Origin: Nocardioides humilatus
GTDB taxonomy: Bacteria > Actinomycetota > Actinomycetes > Propionibacteriales > Nocardioidaceae
Assembly: GCF_008373755.1 (NCBI RefSeq)
Contig: NZ_VUJV01000003.1
Location: 1,178,001-1,242,000, forward strand
Length of the DNA: 64,000 bases
Direction of reading: 5' to 3'
In this document: positions 60,309 through 64,000 of the stretch, in pieces
How the letters are laid out: every line of letters starts with the position of its first letter
Position numbering within the stretch: the first letter of the stretch is position 1
Position numbers and translations under genes: made by a program
The notes under the pieces: model-generated
Databases searched by the model: none
The model's input: only the letters and a program-made list of their open reading frames with translations
What the model was told of the DNA's origin: nothing

Positions 60309-62704
60309 GCCTGTCCTCCCTCGACTCGCACACGACTGCCCGGAGAGGCCAGGTCGCTCAGCACTCCGGCACCGAACGAGTTGGCCGGCACCCACACCAC
60401 ACCAGCGACCAGGTCGTCGCCGACCTCGGCCGGGAGGGTGACCGAGCCGCGGTCACCGGTGAGCGTCACGGTCGGCCCGCAGGCGTCGTAGACGTCCTTG
60501 CCCACCAGCGCGACCGGGGTGCGCGCGGTGGCCTTGAGGTACTTGTCGCCGTCCTGCATCGACCCGTTGTCGATCGACTGCTTCCAGGTCGCGAGCACCA
60601 GGCCTTCGCCCAGGTTCTCGTCGCCACCGGTGACCCCAGCGACCGTCCGCTCTCCGTCCCAGGCGCCGAGCTGCTCCATCTCCGCCCGCGCCTCGGCCAC
60701 GGTCCGGAAGCCGAGCGGCGTGCCGAGCTCGGCGGCGATCCCGGAGAGGATCCGCAGCTCCGTGAGCGAGGACGGGTTGGCGAGCGCAGCCTCGAAGGGG
60801 CGGACCCGGCCTTCCCAGTTCACGAACGACCCGGCCTTGTCGCTGACCGGAGCGACCGGCAGCACGACATCGGCCGCACGGGTCACGTCGGTCTCGCGCA
60901 CGTCGAGCGCGACCACGAACGAGGCGGCTTCGATGGCGGCCTTCGCGCCGACCGGGTTGCTGGTGTCGGCGGGGTCCACGCCCGCGATCACCAGCCCGCT
61001 GAGCTCGCCGTGGTGAAGCGCCCACCAGATGGCGTCGGCATCGCGGCCTTCAGCCTCCGGCAGCGCGTCGACACCCCATGCGGTCGCGACGTCGACCCGA
61101 GCCGCGGCGTCGGCGACCGGGCGGCCACCGGGCAGCAGGTTCGGCAGGCAGCCAGCCTCGACCGCACCACGGTCGCCCGCACGGCGCGGGACCCAGGCGA
61201 GCCGGGCGCCGGACGTGGCAGCGAGGTCGGCGGCAGCCAGGAGGCCACCGGGCACGGTCGCGAGTCGCTCGCCGACCAGGACGACGGCGGTGCCGTCGAG
61301 CTCCCCCGCGAGGGAAGCCAGCGCGGCCGGCTCGTCCCCGGGGACGGTCGGGACCAGGCGGCCGTTGAGCTTGGTGAGACCACGCGTGGAGAACGGCGCG
61401 ATCGCGATGACCTCGGTGCGCCCGGCCAAGGTGCTCTTCCGCAGACGGAGCCAGATCGCCCCGGCCTCGTCCTCGGGCTCGAGGCCCACCAGGACGACCT
61501 TGGAGGCCGACTCGAGGTCGGCGTACGTGACACCGCCGTTGCTGGGCGCAGTCAGCACCACGTGGGCCGCCAGGAAGGCGGTCTCCTCGGCGGACAGCGG
61601 ACGCGACCGGAAGTCGATGTCGTTGCTGCCGAGCGCCACCCGGGCGAACTTGCTGTAGGCGTAGGCGTCCTCGGCGGTCAGACGTCCACCGGTCAGCGTG
61701 GCGACGCCACCGGCGGCCTTGGCCGCCGCGAGGCCGCGTGCGGCGACCGCGAAGGCCTCCGGCCACGAGGCAGGGCGCAGCGCGCCGTCGTCACCGCGGA
61801 CCTGGGGGTAGGTGATCCGGTCGTCGCCCTGGGCGTAGGTGAAGGCGAACCGGTCCTTGTCGGTCAGCCATTCCTCGTTGACCTCGGGGTCGTCGCCGGC
61901 CATCCGGCGCATGACCTTGCCGCGCCGGTGGTCGACGCGGATCGCGGAGCCGCACGCGTCGTGCTCGGCCACGCCGGGGCTCGACACGAGGTCGAACGGG
62001 CGGGACCGGAAGCGGTAGGCCTCCGACGTCAGCGCGCCCACGGGGCAGATCTGGATGACGTTGCCGGAGAAGTAGGAGAGGAAGGGAGCGTCCTCGGCGA
62101 TGCCGATCTGCTGCTGCGCGCCACGCTCGACGAGCGCGATGAACGGGTCGCCTGCGATCTCCTCGGCGAAGCGGGTGCAGCGCTGGCACACGATGCACCG
62201 CTCACGGTCGAGCAGCACGTTGGGCGACAGGTTGATCGGCTTCGGGAAGGTCCGCTTGGTGCCTTCATTGGCCCCGCCGGAGAAGCGGGACTCGCCCCGG
62301 CCGTTGGACATCGCCTGGTTCTGCAGGGGGCACTCGCCGCCCTTGTCGCAGACGGGGCAGTCGAGCGGGTGGTTGACGAGCAGGAACTCCATCACGCCCT
62401 GCTGCGCCTTGTCGGCCACGGGGCTGGTGGCTTGGGTGTTGACGACCATGCCCTCGGCGACGGGGAGCGTGCAGGAGGCCTGCGGCTTCGGGAAGCCACG
62501 GCCGTTGCCGGCGTCGGGCACGTCGACCAGGCACTGGCGGCACGCGCCGACCGGTGCAAGCAGCGGGTGGTCGCAGAACCGCGGGACCTGGACGCCGACC
62601 TGCTCGGCGGCGCGGATCACCAGCGTGTCCTTGGGTACGGCGACCTGGATGCCGTCGATCGTCACGTTGACGAGCTCGGTGGCCTTTTCAGGGGTCGTGG
62701 TCAT
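60305..62704 (-). CDS. nuoG: NADH-quinone oxidoreductase subunit G
   Basis: A 799-residue Fe-S subunit. The N-terminal 2Fe-2S domain has [20 protein letters not shown], then [20 protein letters not shown] (His/Cys ligand of N5 nearby), [11 protein letters not shown] with a later CPVGAL for the 4Fe-4S clusters, and a molybdopterin-like domain from [20 protein letters not shown] onward. Active-site residues of true molybdoenzymes are not expected. ATG overlaps the nuoF stop. Confidence 0.97.
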   Translation of the reverse strand: MTTTPEKATELVNVTIDGIQVAVPKDTLVIRAAEQVGVQVPRFCDHPLLAPVGACRQCLVDVPDAGNGRGFPKPQASCTLPVAEGMVVNTQATSPVADKAQQGVMEFLLVNHPLDCPVCDKGGECPLQNQAMSNGRGESRFSGGANEGTKRTFPKPINLSPNVLLDRERCIVCQRCTRFAEEIAGDPFIALVERGAQQQIGIAEDAPFLSYFSGNVIQICPVGALTSEAYRFRSRPFDLVSSPGVAEHDACGSAIRVDHRRGKVMRRMAGDDPEVNEEWLTDKDRFAFTYAQGDDRITYPQVRGDDGALRPASWPEAFAVAARGLAAAKAAGGVATLTGGRLTAEDAYAYSKFARVALGSNDIDFRSRPLSAEETAFLAAHVVLTAPSNGGVTYADLESASKVVLVGLEPEDEAGAIWLRLRKSTLAGRTEVIAIAPFSTRGLTKLNGRLVPTVPGDEPAALASLAGELDGTAVVLVGERLATVPGGLLAAADLAATSGARLAWVPRRAGDRGAVEAGCLPNLLPGGRPVADAAARVDVATAWGVDALPEAEGRDADAIWWALHHGELSGLVIAGVDPADTSNPVGAKAAIEAASFVVALDVRETDVTRAADVVLPVAPVSDKAGSFVNWEGRVRPFEAALANPSSLTELRILSGIAAELGTPLGFRTVAEARAEMEQLGAWDGERTVAGVTGGDENLGEGLVLATWKQSIDNGSMQDGDKYLKATARTPVALVGKDVYDACGPTVTLTGDRGSVTLPAEVGDDLVAGVVWVPANSFGAGVLSDLASPGSRVRVEGGQA

Positions 62705-64000
62705 GCCGTCACCTCCTGTCCGGCCCACGCGGTCGATCGCGCGTGGTCGAACGGGCAACCGCCATGCGTCAGGTGGGCGAGGTACTCGTCGCGGAAGTAC
62801 TTGATCGAGCTGGAGATCGGGCTGGTCGCACCGTCGCCGAGCGCGCAGAACGAGCGGCCCAGGATGTTGTCGCACTGGTCGAGCAGCAGGTCGAGGTCGG
62901 CTTCGCTGCCCTCGCCCTTCTCGAGCCGCGCCAGCGTCTGGACGAGCCACCAGGTGCCCTCGCGGCACGGGGTGCACTTGCCGCACGACTCGTGCTTGTA
63001 GAACTCGGTCCACCGCAGCACGGCACGGACGACGCACACCGTCTCGTCGAAGATCTGCAGCGCGCGGGTGCCGAGCATCGAGCCCGCGGCACCGACGCCC
63101 TCAAAGTCGAGCGGGATGTCGAGGTGCTCGGCGGTCAGCAGCGGGGTGCTGGACCCACCAGGCGTCCAGAACTTCAGGTCGTGGCCCTCGCGGATGCCGC
63201 CGGCCAGGTCGAGCAGCTCGCGCAGAGTGATGCCGAGCGGCGCTTCATATTGGCCCGGCTTCTTGACGTGGCCCGACAGCGAGAAGATGCCGTAGCCCTT
63301 GGACTTCTCGGTGCCCATCGAGGCGAACCAGGCCGCGCCGTTGGCGATGATGCTCGGCACGGAGGCGATCGACTCGACGTTGTTGATGACCGTGGGGCTG
63401 GCGTAGAGGCCGGCGACGGCAGGGAACGGCGGGCGCAGGCGCGGTTGACCGCGACGACCCTCGAGACCCTCGAGGAGCGCGGTCTCCTCACCACAGATGT
63501 AGGCGCCGGCACCCGCGTGGACGACGATGTCGAGGTCGTAGCCCGAGCCGTGGATGTCCTTGCCGAGGTGGCCTGCGGCGTAGGCCTCCTCAACAGCGGC
63601 CTGCACGCGGCGGATCACGTGGAGGACCTCACCGCGGATGTAGATGAACGCCTTGTTGGCACGGATGGCGTAGGAGCTGATGATCACGCCCTCGACGAGG
63701 ACGTGGGGGTTGCCCATCATCAGCGGGATGTCCTTGCAGGTGCCCGGCTCCGACTCGTCGGCGTTGACGACGAGGTACTTGGGCTTCGGGTTGTCCTGCG
63801 GGATGAACGACCACTTCATGCCGGTCGGGAAGCCCGCGCCACCACGACCGCGGAGACCGGAGTCCTTCACCGCCTCGATGACGGCGTCCTGGCTCATGCC
63901 GAAGGCCTTGTCGAGCCCCTGGTAGCCGCCCTTGGCCGTGTAGGCCGCCAGCGTCCAGGACCGTTCGACGTCCCACATGTCCGTAAGGACCGGGGTCAAC
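62701..64000 (-). CDS. nuoF: NADH-quinone oxidoreductase subunit F (5' end beyond the window)
   Basis: At least 432 residues of the NADH-binding subunit. [20 protein letters not shown] is the NADH-binding glycine motif, [20 protein letters not shown] the FMN-binding segment, and [20 protein letters not shown] the 4Fe-4S (N3) motif. The frame is open to the right edge, and TTG at 63999 is at best a fortuitous start; the natural start is probably a few codons outside. nuoA-nuoE are expected further right. Confidence 0.96.
   Translation of the reverse strand, partial: LTPVLTDMWDVERSWTLAAYTAKGGYQGLDKAFGMSQDAVIEAVKDSGLRGRGGAGFPTGMKWSFIPQDNPKPKYLVVNADESEPGTCKDIPLMMGNPHVLVEGVIISSYAIRANKAFIYIRGEVLHVIRRVQAAVEEAYAAGHLGKDIHGSGYDLDIVVHAGAGAYICGEETALLEGLEGRRGQPRLRPPFPAVAGLYASPTVINNVESIASVPSIIANGAAWFASMGTEKSKGYGIFSLSGHVKKPGQYEAPLGITLRELLDLAGGIREGHDLKFWTPGGSSTPLLTAEHLDIPLDFEGVGAAGSMLGTRALQIFDETVCVVRAVLRWTEFYKHESCGKCTPCREGTWWLVQTLARLEKGEGSEADLDLLLDQCDNILGRSFCALGDGATSPISSSIKYFRDEYLAHLTHGGCPFDHARSTAWAGQEVTA

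Overview
The window is high-GC DNA with very short intergenic gaps, many 1-8 nt stop/start overlaps (ATGA, GTGA, TGATG) and frequent GTG/TTG starts. Gene content and order (rpmG - HadA/HadB-like dehydratases - murB - tRNA-Trp - secE - nusG - rplK - rplA - envelope genes - rplJ - rplL, fused-type KorAB, a full nuo operon followed by a polyprenyl diphosphate synthase) point to an actinobacterium, most likely Nocardioidaceae (Nocardioides-like). This assignment rests on synteny and codon use as read by eye, not on a search.

Layout. 1-900: rplJ with its leader and the start of rplL (minus). 1075-2358: aspartate aminotransferase. 2355-6762 (minus) and 6953-11518 (plus): two divergent envelope-glycan operons lying between rplA and rplJ. 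The minus operon has a TylF-type methyltransferase fused to a novel-looking repeat array, an SGNH esterase, a sulfotransferase, a glycosyltransferase and a 42-residue ORF. The plus operon makes a CDP-deoxysugar (rfbF, rfbG, a 3,5-epimerase, a hexapeptide acyltransferase, an NAD-dependent reductase/epimerase) and ends with a CmcI-type methyltransferase/hydroxylase. 11544-14199: terminator, rplA, rplK, nusG, secE, tRNA-Trp (minus). 14378-20737: adenosine deaminase, DUF4873 + AurF-like diiron oxygenase with divergent TetR, murB, hadB/hadA-like genes, a lipoprotein, rpmG, tRNA-Met, tRNA-Thr. 20800-28058: amidase, LrgA/LrgB, 3-methyladenine glycosylase, a symmetric repeat element, VOC protein, pirin, lipoprotein, RDD membrane protein, PAP2 phosphatase, deazaflavin-dependent protein.

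28226-36119: a secreted propeller-like protein, then an apparently iron-controlled operon: a DtxR-like box, an adenylation-carrier-membrane acyltransferase fusion, and an Fe(III) ABC transporter (binding protein, permease, ATPase). 36133-40741: tRNA-Tyr, YajQ, and a cluster of secreted proteins with decapeptide repeats, small basic secreted partners and a shared promoter module. 40731-45033: SRPBCC protein and a sulfate ABC transporter operon (minus). 45220-48406: korAB with a KstR-like box and a strong terminator; 48460: rarD. 49400-51259: an AbiE-type toxin-antitoxin pair with atypical codon use. 51297-64000: polyprenyl diphosphate synthase and nuoN to nuoF (minus), nuoF cut by the window edge.

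Across the window, core translation/transcription and respiratory operons alternate with cell-surface functions (glycan decoration, secreted repeat proteins, iron and sulfate uptake). The most unusual items are the repeat-array/TylF fusion in the glycan operon, the iron-box-controlled A-T-acyltransferase fusion, and the decapeptide-repeat secreted family with its common promoter.
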